Positions 40,669 through 51,178 of a stretch of 55,861 nucleotides of DNA are shown piece after piece (the stretch's first letter is position 1; each line of letters opens with the position of its first letter). This DNA is from Fusibacter tunisiensis (GTDB lineage Bacteria; Bacillota; Clostridia; Peptostreptococcales; Acidaminobacteraceae), in NCBI RefSeq assembly GCF_016908355.1, contig NZ_JAFBDT010000016.1:1-55861 (forward strand), in the 5' to 3' direction. A program made the translations under genes and the position numbers. The notes beneath the pieces are model-generated. The model had not been told where the DNA came from. It ran no database searches and saw nothing but the letters and a program-made list of their open reading frames with translations.

Positions 40669-42612
40669 ATGACAGACCAAAACATTCAAGACTCTATTCT
40701 TAAAAAAGGTTATTTTTATCTGAATGAAGGTGACTTTGACATCCATCTTTTTCATGAAGGGTCCTATTACAAAAGTTATGAATTTCTTGGCGCACATTAC
40801 ATAACCCGCCTTGATATAGAGGCGGTACGGTTCGTCGTATGGTCACCAAACGCCACCGCCATCCATCTAATGGGCGATTTTAACGATTGGGACGAAACCC
40901 AATTCCCCATGCAACGTATAAAAGGCAGCAGTTTATGGCAAATTTGTATTCCAGGCGTTCAAATGTTCGATCGGTACAAGTACAGAATTACAGCTACTGA
41001 TGGTCAGATTCTTTACAAAGCCGACCCTTATGCTTTTCATGCAGAAGAACGTCCTGAAACCGCTTCAAAATTCTACGATTTAAAGGGTTACATTTGGCAC
41101 GATTCAGAATGGCTAAAAAGCAGAGAAGCGTCTGATGATTACAATCGTCCCATCAGCATTTATGAAGTCAACCTTCTGTCGTGGCGAAAAAAACACGACG
41201 GCAAACAATATTCCTATCATGATTTGGCTCAAGAGCTCATCCCCTATGTCAAGGAGATGAACTTCACGCATATTGAACTCATGCCCATTATGGAACACCC
41301 TTACGATGGGTCTTGGGGCTATCAAATTACAGGCTACTATGCACCTACCAGTCGTTTTGGTACCCCTAAAGATTTTATGTATTTTGTTGATACTTGCCAT
41401 CAAAATGGCATTGGCGTGATACTAGACTGGGTTCCAGGGCACTACTGCAAAGACGCGCATGGTCTTTATCACTTTGATGGTGGCAGCGTCTTTGAATCAC
41501 ATGATTACGATAAGGCCCACAACGACGAATGGGGAACAGCAAATTTTGATTATGGCAAGCCTGAAGTAAAATCTTTCTTAATTTCAAACCTACTCTATTG
41601 GCATGACTACTACCATGTAGACGGAATCAGAATCGATGCAGTTGCCTATATGCTCTATCTTAATTTCGGGGGGAAACTGCTGAAAAACAAATACGGCGGC
41701 TTTGAAAATCTTGAAGCAGTTGATTTTATAAAACAAATGAATGAAATTGTATTTAAGTACTACCCAAACACCTTAATGATGGCAGAAGAAAGCACAGCTT
41801 GGCCTATGGTCTCATGGCCTACAGCCTCTGGTGGTTTGGGTTTCAACTACAAGTGGAACATGGGATGGATGAACGATATTCTTGAATATATGCAACTTGA
41901 CCCCGTATTTAGAAGTGGCTTTCACAAGGCTTTAACCTTTACCATGACTTACGCGTTTTCGGAAAATTTTGTTCTGCCACTCAGTCACGATGAAGTGGTA
42001 CATGGCAAAAAATCCTTACTTGAAAAAATGCCCGGAACGTATCACGAAAAATTTTCAAATTTAAAGCTCCTTTACGCGTATATGTATGCACATCCGGGTA
42101 AAAAACTATTGTTCATGGGCAGTGAATTCGGTCAGTTCATTGAATGGAACGAATGGCAAGCATTGGATTGGCATCTTTTGAACTATGATTCACACAAAAA
42201 CGTTCAAACATTCTTAAAAGATTTAAATGGTTTTTACAAAACGGAAGCCTGCTTGTACGGCGTGGACACATCTTACGATGGGTATGAATGGATTGAAGTT
42301 GACAACTCAAAAGAAAGCATCATTTCTTTCGAACGCATTGATGCGGATGGACATAAACTTCTCGCCATCTTTAACTTTACGCCTGTTGGCCGGAATGCCC
42401 ACCCAATAGGTGTCACTCAGGAGGGGACTTATGAAGTTGTTTTAAATTCAAATTCTGAACGCTATGGCGGTTCAAGCCCCTCTCAGAAAAAAAATTACCA
42501 AACTGAAAATGAACCTGCATTTAATCGGCCATATTCAATTAGAATTGAACTTCCCGGCTTAAGTGCCGTTTATATTAAATTAAAGGAGGAAGCAACCCAT
42601 GAAAGAAGGTAA
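40669..42612 (+). CDS. glgB: 1,4-alpha-glucan branching enzyme
   Basis: Builds alpha-1,6 branches in glycogen. The 647 residues have an N-terminal CBM48 domain ([20 protein letters not shown]), the GH13 barrel (about 160-520) and the C-terminal beta domain. Catalytic residues lie in [13 protein letters not shown] (nucleophile), [11 protein letters not shown] (acid/base) and [35 protein letters not shown] is typical of branching enzymes. SD AAAGGAGG. First enzyme of the glg operon; its end overlaps glgC by 14 bases. Confidence 0.96.
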   Translation: MTDQNIQDSILKKGYFYLNEGDFDIHLFHEGSYYKSYEFLGAHYITRLDIEAVRFVVWSPNATAIHLMGDFNDWDETQFPMQRIKGSSLWQICIPGVQMFDRYKYRITATDGQILYKADPYAFHAEERPETASKFYDLKGYIWHDSEWLKSREASDDYNRPISIYEVNLLSWRKKHDGKQYSYHDLAQELIPYVKEMNFTHIELMPIMEHPYDGSWGYQITGYYAPTSRFGTPKDFMYFVDTCHQNGIGVILDWVPGHYCKDAHGLYHFDGGSVFESHDYDKAHNDEWGTANFDYGKPEVKSFLISNLLYWHDYYHVDGIRIDAVAYMLYLNFGGKLLKNKYGGFENLEAVDFIKQMNEIVFKYYPNTLMMAEESTAWPMVSWPTASGGLGFNYKWNMGWMNDILEYMQLDPVFRSGFHKALTFTMTYAFSENFVLPLSHDEVVHGKKSLLEKMPGTYHEKFSNLKLLYAYMYAHPGKKLLFMGSEFGQFIEWNEWQALDWHLLNYDSHKNVQTFLKDLNGFYKTEACLYGVDTSYDGYEWIEVDNSKESIISFERIDADGHKLLAIFNFTPVGRNAHPIGVTQEGTYEVVLNSNSERYGGSSPSQKKNYQTENEPAFNRPYSIRIELPGLSAVYIKLKEEATHERR

Positions 42613-43735
42613 AATGATTGCCATGCTGCTTGCTGGCGGACAAGGCTCTAGACTCAAACTCCTCACCAAGGATGTGGCGAAGCCAGCAGTTCCTTTTGGA
42701 GGGAAATATCGAATTATTGATTTCCCACTGAGTAACTGCTCAAATTCCAACATATTTGATGTGGGCATCCTCACACAATACAAGCCTTATCAGCTTAACT
42801 CTCACATTGGAATTGGAAGCTCGTGGGATTTAGACCGCCCCAACGGCGGTGTTCGCGTCTTGCCACCCTATACAAACGAACAAGGGGGCAGGTGGTATAA
42901 GGGCACTGCAAATGCCATTTACGAGAACCTTTCTTTTATCGATGAATTAGATCCTGAATTTGTACTCATTTTATCGGGCGACCATATTTACAAAATGGAT
43001 TATTCTGTTATGTTGGATTTCCATCTTGAAAAAAATGCAGACGTGACTGTCTCTGTCATTGAAGTCCCTTGGGAAGAAACCAATCGTTTTGGTATTCTAA
43101 AAATCGATGCAGATCAATTGATCACAGAGTTTCTTGAAAAACCTAAAAACGCTACTTCCAACCTAGCTTCCATGGGCATCTATATTTTTAACTGGAAATC
43201 ATTGCGCGATTATCTGATTGCCGATGAAAAAAATCCAGATTCTGAAAACGATTTTGGAAAAAACATTATTCCAAATATGACAGTTGACGGCAAGAAAATG
43301 TACGCCTATAAATTTCAAGGCTATTGGAAAGATGTTGGTACAATTAAAAGTTACTGGGAAGCAAATATGGACCTTCTTTCTGATGAAAATACATTGGATT
43401 TATATGACCGAACATGGAAAATATACTCCAAAAACAAACATTTGCCACCGCATTATATTTCAGCAGACGCTCATGTTAAAAACTCCATGATCAATGAGGG
43501 GTGTGTCATAAATGGCACTCTTGAAAACGCAATGCTTTTTAATGAGATTCACATTGAAAAAAATGCTGTTGTGAAAAATAGCGTCATTCTGTCAGGGGTT
43601 GTTGTTGAAGAAGGGGCTTCTGTTTACAATGCCGTTATTATGGAAAATGTCGTTGTTGAATCCGGGACTAAAATTGGCAGTCCTGATTCTGAAGAAGTCT
43701 ACTTGGTCAGCAGCACCAATATCATAAAATCATAG
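42599..43735 (+). CDS. glgC: Glucose-1-phosphate adenylyltransferase, catalytic subunit
   Basis: Makes ADP-glucose, the glycogen precursor. The 378-residue protein has the nucleotidyl-transferase [34 protein letters not shown], the G1P site region [18 protein letters not shown] and [16 protein letters not shown], and a C-terminal left-handed beta helix ([23 protein letters not shown]). The signature [10 protein letters not shown] is intact, unlike GlgD. SD AGGAGGAAG. It pairs with GlgD as in clostridia and bacilli. Confidence 0.95.
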   Translation: MKEGKMIAMLLAGGQGSRLKLLTKDVAKPAVPFGGKYRIIDFPLSNCSNSNIFDVGILTQYKPYQLNSHIGIGSSWDLDRPNGGVRVLPPYTNEQGGRWYKGTANAIYENLSFIDELDPEFVLILSGDHIYKMDYSVMLDFHLEKNADVTVSVIEVPWEETNRFGILKIDADQLITEFLEKPKNATSNLASMGIYIFNWKSLRDYLIADEKNPDSENDFGKNIIPNMTVDGKKMYAYKFQGYWKDVGTIKSYWEANMDLLSDENTLDLYDRTWKIYSKNKHLPPHYISADAHVKNSMINEGCVINGTLENAMLFNEIHIEKNAVVKNSVILSGVVVEEGASVYNAVIMENVVVESGTKIGSPDSEEVYLVSSTNIIKS

Positions 43736-43746
43736 AGAGGTGCCTT

Positions 43747-44883
43747 ATGAAAAATTGTCTTGGTATTATTAACATGAGTGAAAATGATTCAACTATGGGG
43801 GCCTTAACCCAAAATAGGCCTACAGCAATGTTACCAATTGCCGGTCGCTACCGGGTAATTGATTTTGTCCTGTCCAACATGGTAAACAGCGGCATAACAG
43901 GCATTGGTGTTTTTACAGGCAACAAAGTCAGATCGGTTATGGACCATCTCGGCTCTGGTCAACCCTGGGATTTGGACCGCAAGCTCAACGGTTTGTTTGT
44001 GTTCACCCCAACGTATGACTACCACTCCATTCACCGAAAAATAGGTGACTTGGAACTCTTTTTTGAAAACAACAGTTTTGTAAAATACGCCAAGCAAGAT
44101 TATCTCTTGTTTTCCAAAAGTTACATGTTGGCCAATATAGATTACAATGAAGCTTTCAAGGCGTTTTTAGAATCTGGCGCTGATATTTCAATTGTTTATA
44201 AAAAAGTTAAAGATAAATCCAACGCCTTCTTAGGCTGCGATAAAATTCATTTTGATGACGATGGTGTATTCGAAAGCATTGGGACGAATCTAGGCATGGA
44301 TATTGAATTCAATATGTCCATGGAAATGTACTTTATAAAAAAATCTGTCTATTTTGAAATCCTATATGATGCGGTTGAAAAGGGAAATGCCAACTACTTA
44401 AAGCAAGCCATATTCAACAATCTTGACAAATATAAAGTACACACGCATGAGTTTAAAGGCCATGTGTTTCCCATCAACACAATTAAAAATTATTTTAATG
44501 CAAATATGGGCATTTTGAAATCGGATATCGAAAAGGATCTTTTCTTCTCCAATGGCCATATTCTAACAAAAGTTAAAGATGAGCCTTCAACCTACTACAA
44601 ACAAAATGCCAAAGTTAAAAATTCATTTGTTGCCAACGGCTGCATCATCGATGGGTATGTGGAAAATTCTATTATTTTTAGAGGGGTTAAAATAGACAAA
44701 GGCTGTATTATAAGAAATAGTATTGTGATGCAAAAATCCGATATACAGGAAAACGTCCATTTAAATTACGTAATTTTAGACAAACGCGCTAAAGTTAGCA
44801 AAGGCGTAACCCTAATTGGGGATCCTTCAAGTCCATATATTGCCAGTAAAAAAGCCACCATCACAAGGGAGGGAGAACAATGA
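43747..44883 (+). CDS. glgD: Glucose-1-phosphate adenylyltransferase, GlgD subunit
   Basis: The non-catalytic or regulatory partner of GlgC in Firmicutes. It is also 378 residues, with the same fold, but the conserved GGQGSR loop is replaced by INMSENDSTMGALTQ, so nucleotide activation should be lost. RPTAMLPIAGRYRVIDFVLSNMVNSGI and the C-terminal hexapeptide repeats (VKNSFVANGCIIDG; SIVMQKSDI) are retained. SD AGAGGTG. The stop overlaps the glgA start as ATGA. Confidence 0.93.
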   Translation: MKNCLGIINMSENDSTMGALTQNRPTAMLPIAGRYRVIDFVLSNMVNSGITGIGVFTGNKVRSVMDHLGSGQPWDLDRKLNGLFVFTPTYDYHSIHRKIGDLELFFENNSFVKYAKQDYLLFSKSYMLANIDYNEAFKAFLESGADISIVYKKVKDKSNAFLGCDKIHFDDDGVFESIGTNLGMDIEFNMSMEMYFIKKSVYFEILYDAVEKGNANYLKQAIFNNLDKYKVHTHEFKGHVFPINTIKNYFNANMGILKSDIEKDLFFSNGHILTKVKDEPSTYYKQNAKVKNSFVANGCIIDGYVENSIIFRGVKIDKGCIIRNSIVMQKSDIQENVHLNYVILDKRAKVSKGVTLIGDPSSPYIASKKATITREGEQ

Positions 44884-46340
44884 TCAAACTTGCATTTGTC
44901 GCATCAGAAGTCGCCCCGTTTGCCAAAACAGGCGGACTCGCTGACGTGGCGGGATCATTGCCAAAAGCACTGAAATCTAAGAAAATGGATGTTGATGTCT
45001 ACATGCCTCTACATGGAAAAATAAGCAATCAATATCGGGAAGATATGACTTTTATAGGGTCTACATCTATTCATATGGGTTGGCGAACACAATATGTGGG
45101 CATTTTGCACCTAGAGTATGGTGGGGTCAACCACTATTTCATTGACAACGAATTCTATTTCGGTCGCAATGACTTGTATGGTGAAGGTGATGATGAGGAA
45201 CGCTATATCTACTTTTCAAAAGCTGTTCTTGCAGCTATGAAATATATGGATCGAAAGCCCAACATTATTCATACAAACGACTGGCACACAGCATCTGTAA
45301 ATATACTGATTAACGAGTACAAAAAACACGACGCCTTCTACGAGGCTGTCAAAACGGTTTTTACCATACACAACCTCAGATACCAAGGCGTTTTCGACCC
45401 TTATACACTTGGGGATCTTTTGAATTTACCACATGACTACTTTAACGAAGAACACCTTAAATTTTACAACGCCATCAATCTTATGAAGGGCGGTATTGTT
45501 TTTAGTGACCATATTACCACAGTTTCTAGAAGTTATGCGCAAGAAATCAAGTACCCCTATTTTGGTGAAAATTTAGATGGCGTGCTCCGAAAATATGACT
45601 TTAAACTTACTGGAATCGTAAATGGGATTGATTATGATCTTTACAGACCATCAACCGATCCAAAAATTCCTGTTAATTATGATTTAAGAAGTATTGGACG
45701 CAAAAAAGAGATTAAGATGCATCTGCAAGTAAAATTCGGTCTCCCAGTTGATCCAGATATCCCAATGCTTGCCATCGTTTCAAGACTGGCCGATATGAAG
45801 GGGCTCGACCTCATTCAACATATTCTCGATGAATTATTAACCGAAAACATTCAACTTGTTGTTTTAGGGACTGGCGAACACCGTTATGAAGACCTTTTTA
45901 GAACCTATCAATACAAGTACCCAGACAAGGTAGCAGCCAGAATTTATTTTGATCAAGATGAGTCTCACGTTGTCTATGCTGGCTCAGATATTTTTCTAAT
46001 GCCTTCACTGTTTGAACCTTGTGGCTTAAGTCAGTTAATTGCGCTTAGATATGGCAGTATTCCAATTGTAAGACAAATTGGTGGTTTAAAAGATACCGTA
46101 ATCCCCTATAACAAATATACCGGCGAGGGCAATGGCTTTGGATTTATGAATTACAATGCACACGAACTTCTTTTCACCATTAAAGAAGCCCTTGAGATTT
46201 ATAACGACCCTGAAACATGGAAAATAATCATGCGGCATGCTATGAAGGCAGACCACAGTTGGACATCTTCTGCAAAAGAGTACATGAAAATCTATTACAA
46301 ATTATTGGGACAGGAGCTTTTTGAAGAGCCTGAAATGTGA
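44880..46340 (+). CDS. glgA: Glycogen synthase (ADP-glucose)
   Basis: A GT5 glycosyltransferase that extends alpha-1,4 chains from ADP-glucose. The 486-residue protein has EVAPFAKTGGLADVAGSLPKAL at the start (the KTGGL ADP-glucose loop), HTNDWHTASVN, NGIDYDLYRP near residue 245 and the C-terminal PSLFEPCGLSQLIALRYGSIPIVRQIGGLKDTV. SD GGGAGGGAG lies within the end of glgD. Confidence 0.96.
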   Translation: MIKLAFVASEVAPFAKTGGLADVAGSLPKALKSKKMDVDVYMPLHGKISNQYREDMTFIGSTSIHMGWRTQYVGILHLEYGGVNHYFIDNEFYFGRNDLYGEGDDEERYIYFSKAVLAAMKYMDRKPNIIHTNDWHTASVNILINEYKKHDAFYEAVKTVFTIHNLRYQGVFDPYTLGDLLNLPHDYFNEEHLKFYNAINLMKGGIVFSDHITTVSRSYAQEIKYPYFGENLDGVLRKYDFKLTGIVNGIDYDLYRPSTDPKIPVNYDLRSIGRKKEIKMHLQVKFGLPVDPDIPMLAIVSRLADMKGLDLIQHILDELLTENIQLVVLGTGEHRYEDLFRTYQYKYPDKVAARIYFDQDESHVVYAGSDIFLMPSLFEPCGLSQLIALRYGSIPIVRQIGGLKDTVIPYNKYTGEGNGFGFMNYNAHELLFTIKEALEIYNDPETWKIIMRHAMKADHSWTSSAKEYMKIYYKLLGQELFEEPEM

Positions 46341-46351
46341 GGTGACCCCAA

Positions 46352-48793
46352 ATGAAAATTACACCCTTGGAATTTAAGACAGACTATACTGAAACCTTAA
46401 GGGCTATGACGGCCAAACATGTGGATGAAACCTCCCCTTTGGAACGCTACAACGCGCTTGGGACACTCTTAAAGGACTACATTGGGGAATTATGGGCCAA
46501 TACAAACAAAACCTATCGCACACAAAAGACAAAACAGGTTTATTATTTTTCAATGGAATTTTTAACTGGAAAGTTTTTAGCAAATAACTTGATCTATTTG
46601 GACCTTTATGCAACCGCTGAAAAGGCGCTTAAAGAATTGAATATAAGCCTAGATGAACTCATAGAAGTAGAAGTCGATCAAGGCCTTGGTAATGGAGGTC
46701 TAGGCAGACTTGCTGCCTGTTTTTTAGACGCAATGAGTTCGCTTTCAATCCCTGGACACGGGTGTGGCATACGGTACAAAAACGGTTTGTTTGAACAAAA
46801 AATTATAAACGGCTACCAAGTGGAATACCCCGACCGTTGGCTGGTGAACAACAATGTTTGGGAATACAAACGCGCCAGCAAAGCAGTTAACGTAAAATAC
46901 AATGGTAAAATTGAAACCTATATGGAAAATGGACGTCTTAAGTTTAACCACGTTGACTACGATGCAGTTAGAGCCGTTCCTTATGACACACCCATTTTAG
47001 GCTTTGACAATAACACTGTAAACACTTTGAGACTTTGGTCTGCCGAAGAAATTAATGATGTCATGGATTTTGAACATTTCTCAAAGGGAAACTATGTGTC
47101 TGCTTTTGAGAAAAAGAATAACGCCGAAATCATCACACAAATCCTATACCCAAACGATTCTATTGAAGAAGGCAAGCTTCTTCGGCTAAAACAAGAATAC
47201 TTCTTTGTCTCTGCCGGCTTACAAAGCATCCTTATGACTTTCAAAAAAACTGGTGTTCCTATTGAAGCTTTTGCTGAACATGTGGCCATTCACATTAACG
47301 ATACCCATCCATCTTTAGCCATTCCTGAGCTAATGCGCATTTTATTGGATGAAGAAAACCTTACTTGGGATGTGGCATGGCGAATTACAACAGCCTGTAT
47401 ATCTTATACCAACCACACCATCATGTCAGAAGCGCTTGAAAAATGGCCTTATTTCATGATTCAAGACTTACTCCCTAGAATTACCATGATTATTGAAGAA
47501 ATCAACAATCGGTTTATCGCCAAATTAAAAGATGCATTACATTATACAGATGAACAGAAAATACATGACATGGCCATTATTGCTGACGGCTTAGTTCGAA
47601 TGGCCAACTTGGCCATCGTAGGGTCTCATAGCATCAATGGGGTTGCTAAACTTCATACAGAAATTTTAAAAAATAATGTCTTACATGATTTTTATGAAAT
47701 CTATCCCGAAAAGTTCAACAACAAAACAAATGGCATCATGCACAGGCATTGGCTTCTTAATGCAAATCCTGATTTAACAGATTTGGTAACTGAAACAATT
47801 GGAGATGGCTTCAAGAAAAATCCCCTTGCCCTCCGTGATTTATTAAAATATAGAGAAGATGCCTCTTTTCAAAACAAGTTGTTTGACATCAAGCACAAAA
47901 ACAAAGAACACCTTGCCAATATTATTTTTAAAGAACAAGGCCTTCGCATAGATCCATACAGTATTTTCGATGTTCAAGCAAAGCGGATTCACGAGTACAA
48001 ACGTCAGCATCTAAATATTCTTCACATTATGATGCTCTACAACAAACTTAAAGAGAACCCTAATTTAGACATTCCACCAAGAACTTTCCTCTTTGCAGGA
48101 AAAGCAGCCCCCAGCTATTATGTTGCCAAACAAGTTATTAAACTCATCAATACACTTGCAGATGTCATTAACAACGACACCAGCATCAAAGACAAGATAA
48201 AGATTGTTTTTATGCCCAACTATGGTGTATCATTAGCAAGTAGATTGATTCCAGCTGCAGATATCAGCGAACAAATATCCACAGCCTCCAAGGAAGCTTC
48301 TGGAACAGGAAACATGAAATTCATGATGAATGGCGCTGTAACACTTGCAACTTTAGATGGCGCTAATGTTGAAATAATGAACGAAGTTGGCGAAAATAAC
48401 ATTGTTTTATTTGGTCTAAAAGACGATGAAGTCTATCGTTACTATGAGCAAGGGAATTACAATGCCTTTGATGTGTACAACAACACACCCGATTTAAAAC
48501 AGGTTATCGATCAATTGACAAATGGCTTCCTCCCAGTCCCAAAAGAAGAATTTTTACCAATTGTAGAAAGACTGCTCAGATTCAACGATGAATTTTTTGT
48601 GCTCAAAGATTTCGAATCTTATTCGGACGCACAGGAGCGTATTGGACTCTACTACAGAGATAAAAGACACTGGATGAAGATGTCCATTACCAACATTGCA
48701 TGTTCTGGTGTATTTTCAGCAGACTATACCATTGATAAATACGCATCAGGCATTTGGCATGTTAATCGAAAACCCTTGGATTTCAATCTATAA
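46352..48793 (+). CDS. glgP: Glycogen phosphorylase
   Basis: Releases glucose-1-phosphate from glycogen ends, using PLP. The 813-residue GT35 protein has QGLGNGGLGRLAACFLDAMSSLSIPGHGCGIRY near residue 112, INDTHPSLAIPELMRILLDEENLTWD near 315, and the PLP lysine in EASGTGNMKFMMNGAVTLATLDGANVEI near 650. N-terminal phosphorylation segments of eukaryotic enzymes are absent. SD GTGAGGTG. Its presence in a biosynthetic operon means store and release are co-expressed. Confidence 0.96.
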   Translation: MKITPLEFKTDYTETLRAMTAKHVDETSPLERYNALGTLLKDYIGELWANTNKTYRTQKTKQVYYFSMEFLTGKFLANNLIYLDLYATAEKALKELNISLDELIEVEVDQGLGNGGLGRLAACFLDAMSSLSIPGHGCGIRYKNGLFEQKIINGYQVEYPDRWLVNNNVWEYKRASKAVNVKYNGKIETYMENGRLKFNHVDYDAVRAVPYDTPILGFDNNTVNTLRLWSAEEINDVMDFEHFSKGNYVSAFEKKNNAEIITQILYPNDSIEEGKLLRLKQEYFFVSAGLQSILMTFKKTGVPIEAFAEHVAIHINDTHPSLAIPELMRILLDEENLTWDVAWRITTACISYTNHTIMSEALEKWPYFMIQDLLPRITMIIEEINNRFIAKLKDALHYTDEQKIHDMAIIADGLVRMANLAIVGSHSINGVAKLHTEILKNNVLHDFYEIYPEKFNNKTNGIMHRHWLLNANPDLTDLVTETIGDGFKKNPLALRDLLKYREDASFQNKLFDIKHKNKEHLANIIFKEQGLRIDPYSIFDVQAKRIHEYKRQHLNILHIMMLYNKLKENPNLDIPPRTFLFAGKAAPSYYVAKQVIKLINTLADVINNDTSIKDKIKIVFMPNYGVSLASRLIPAADISEQISTASKEASGTGNMKFMMNGAVTLATLDGANVEIMNEVGENNIVLFGLKDDEVYRYYEQGNYNAFDVYNNTPDLKQVIDQLTNGFLPVPKEEFLPIVERLLRFNDEFFVLKDFESYSDAQERIGLYYRDKRHWMKMSITNIACSGVFSADYTIDKYASGIWHVNRKPLDFNL

Positions 48794-48813
48794 TCCAAAT
48801 TGAAGGTGGTATT

Positions 48814-50778
48814 ATGACTTTAAAAGACTACCCAGTATCAAACCAAAAACTGGGTGCACTCTATACAAACGAAGAGACAACATTCCATATATGGGCACCT
48901 ACTCAAAATCATCTAAAAATTGCCCATTATGAAACAGCTCGTGGACTTCATAGAACGCTATATGATATGTCAAAAGATTCAGATGGTGTTTTTAAAGTTA
49001 CCATCAAAGGTGATTTACACGGGACTTTCTATACACTTATAACAGATGATCAATCCGAAATCACAGATCCATATGCCATTTCAACCAATACAAATGGCAT
49101 TAGAAGTGCAATTGTTGATTTGAACCAAACCAACCCCAAAGGTTGGAACACGCATGAAATTCCAAAGGGTAACACCTTATGCGATGCCATCATTTACGAG
49201 ATGCACATTAAGGATTTTACATCCCATAAGACTTCAGGCATTCACCACAAGGGGAAATTTTTAGGCTTAACCGAATCAGGGACGCAATTTAAGCACTATA
49301 CAACTGGTTTAGATCATCTGGTGGATTTAGGAATTACCCACGTCCATTTGTTACCTGTTTATGATTACCTCACCGTTGATGAAACCGATAACTCAGATAC
49401 AAATTATAATTGGGGATATGATCCAGAACACTACAATGTTCCTGAAGGGTGTTACGCCACAAACCCAGAAGACCCTTCTGTTCGAATTTTAGAACTAAAA
49501 AAAGCAATTATGGCGCTTCACGAAAAAGGACTTAAAGTTGTTTTGGATGTTGTCTACAACCATACCTATAGGAGTCACTATTCAAACTTCAACGTTTTAG
49601 TACCTGGCTACTATCACAGGCTAACCGATGACGGAAACTTTTCAAACGGCTCCGGTTGTGGCAACGAAATCGCCTCTGAAAATCCAATGGTCCAAAAATT
49701 TATAGTTGAATCCTTAAAATACTGGGCTCAGGAGTACAAGGTTGATGGCTTTAGGTTTGATTTAATGGGCCTCATGGATCTAAAAACAGTAGATGTTTTT
49801 ATGGCTGAACTCAAAAAAATCAATCCCGATATCCTAATTTATGGTGAGCCTTGGACAGGTGGACTGACCACACTTCCTGAGAACAAAAGGGTCTTTAAGG
49901 GCGCCCAGATTGGAAAAGGTTACGGCCTTTTCAATGATGATTTTAGAAATGCGATAAAAGGGGATAATGACGGAACAGAAAAGGGTTTTATTCATGGAAA
50001 CAAAAACAGTGCCCATGCAACCCTAACAGGCATTGTGGGCTCTATCCCTTTTGATGACCACCATATTGGGTTTGCAGGAAAACCAAGTGAATCTATTAAC
50101 TATTTCAATTCACATGACAATTTGATTCTATGGGATAAAATCTTAAAATCTACCGAAAATGCCTCCTTTGAAACCCTCATTCGGATGAACAAACTTGCTT
50201 TTTCAATTTTGTTGACAGCCCAAGGTATTCCTTTTTTTCATGCAGGAAATGAATTTTTAAGAGACAAAAAAGGCCATCACAATACCTATAACGCCTCTTT
50301 AAAAATAAACGCCATCGATTGGGAAAACAAAGCCAGACACTATGGGTTTTACACCTATGTCAGAGATCTGATTGCCTTAAGAAAAAAGTACAAGTGCTTG
50401 CGTTTAAGTGATGCAGAAGCCATAAAAAAGAGAATTCACATCATTAAAGACGTTTCCTTTTCGGACCTTATAAAAAATGGGATTGTCTATACCATTGATC
50501 AAGATGAAACAGAAGATTTCCATTGCTTAATGATTGTTCATAACCCATCACATACGCCAATGCTGCTGGAAACCCACCGGATATTGTCTTACTTATGTGC
50601 ACAAAAATATCCCGATGTACCACCTGCTGTTCACAATGTCAAAATCGAACGTATTTTTGACGAAAATGGTTGGTTTAAAGATTCTAAAAGTTTAAACCCA
50701 GACCACCAAAACATCTTAAAAATTGATCCAATCAGTACGCACATCTTCAAGCTTACCAATCTGGAAATCGATTTATAA
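48814..50778 (+). CDS. pulA: Type I pullulanase (debranching enzyme)
   Basis: Hydrolyses alpha-1,6 branches of glycogen limit dextrins. The 654-residue protein has an N-terminal CBM48-like domain (TFHIWAPTQNHLKIAHYE) and a GH13 barrel with the type I pullulanase signature YNWGYDPEHYNVPEG near residue 205. Catalytic positions are in VDGFRFDLMGLMDL (nucleophile), ILIYGEPWTGG (acid/base) and NYFNSHDNLILWD. No signal peptide, so it works inside the cell beside GlgP. SD GAAGGTGG. Last gene of the glg operon, followed by a terminator. Confidence 0.94.
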   Translation: MTLKDYPVSNQKLGALYTNEETTFHIWAPTQNHLKIAHYETARGLHRTLYDMSKDSDGVFKVTIKGDLHGTFYTLITDDQSEITDPYAISTNTNGIRSAIVDLNQTNPKGWNTHEIPKGNTLCDAIIYEMHIKDFTSHKTSGIHHKGKFLGLTESGTQFKHYTTGLDHLVDLGITHVHLLPVYDYLTVDETDNSDTNYNWGYDPEHYNVPEGCYATNPEDPSVRILELKKAIMALHEKGLKVVLDVVYNHTYRSHYSNFNVLVPGYYHRLTDDGNFSNGSGCGNEIASENPMVQKFIVESLKYWAQEYKVDGFRFDLMGLMDLKTVDVFMAELKKINPDILIYGEPWTGGLTTLPENKRVFKGAQIGKGYGLFNDDFRNAIKGDNDGTEKGFIHGNKNSAHATLTGIVGSIPFDDHHIGFAGKPSESINYFNSHDNLILWDKILKSTENASFETLIRMNKLAFSILLTAQGIPFFHAGNEFLRDKKGHHNTYNASLKINAIDWENKARHYGFYTYVRDLIALRKKYKCLRLSDAEAIKKRIHIIKDVSFSDLIKNGIVYTIDQDETEDFHCLMIVHNPSHTPMLLETHRILSYLCAQKYPDVPPAVHNVKIERIFDENGWFKDSKSLNPDHQNILKIDPISTHIFKLTNLEIDL

Positions 50779-50782
50779 AACC

Positions 50783-50829
50783 AAAAAACCTAGTTTTCGT
50801 ATTTAAACATACGCAAAACTAGGTTTTTT
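50783..50829. terminator. Bidirectional terminator of the glg operon
   Basis: A stem of about 19 bases (AAAACCTAGTTTT-CGTAT with ATACG-AAAACTAGGTTTT, one bulge) is flanked by A6 and T6. It also ends the minus-strand HesB-like transcript. Confidence 0.88.
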
Positions 50830-50857
50830 ATGTGATACAACTAAAGCATGAACCAGT

Positions 50858-51148
50858 TTAACAACTGGATCCGCCACCTTTTACAGGCCCAACAGAATAA
50901 CTATAGCCATTCCACTTGACTTCCACTTCTCCAAATGTATCCACAAGATATTTTTCCATTATGAAGTTGACGCCACCAATTTTTTCTTGAACATCATCTT
51001 CCTTTTCATGGTCTAGACCTAGACCAAAACTTGGTCCGCCTCAACCCATACCCGCAATGTAAACTCTTAAATTCTGAGGTTTATCAGCTTGTTGTGCCAT
51101 TACCCCTTGAATTCGACTGCAGGTTTCATCATCAACTTTAAAGTACAT
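50858..51148 (-). CDS. HesB-like selenoprotein with in-frame UGA (Sec) at codon 36
   Basis: Read through one TGA, the frame from ATG at 51148 to TAA at 50858 gives 96 residues. It starts MYFKVDDETCSRIQGVMAQQ and has IAGMG-U-GGPSFGLGLD, where the intact neighbour has IAGMGCSGPSFGLGLD; the TGA (51041-51043) takes the place of a cysteine. Around it the code is conserved (GGVNFIMEKYLVDTFGEVEVKWNGYSYSV matches the neighbour), with no frameshift. HesB-like selenoproteins with exactly this UGA position are a known family in clostridia; HesB/IscA relatives handle Fe-S clusters. An SD (GGAGG) precedes the ATG and a SECIS-like hairpin follows the UGA. A gene caller that does not allow Sec will report it as broken or miss it. 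Confidence 0.88.
51010..51043 (-). promoter_or_regulatory. Bacterial SECIS element of the HesB-like selenoprotein
   Basis: On the minus strand, 21 bases after the UGA begins an apical loop GGUC closed by a perfect six-base stem (GGTCTA-GGTC-TAGACC, 51010-51025). The loop is the same as that of E. coli fdhF, and the distance fits the known 16-37 base range for bacterial SECIS. A second possible short stem (GACCAA/TTGGTC) lies between. Confidence 0.85.
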
Positions 51149-51178
51149 GAAGCCCTCCATAGTCATACATTAAAACTA

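Noticed and set aside
50858-51148. Reading the second HesB-like gene as a pseudogene because of the TGA
   Set aside because: Only one stop, it replaces the conserved cysteine, the flanks are conserved, and a SECIS-like hairpin follows at the right distance.
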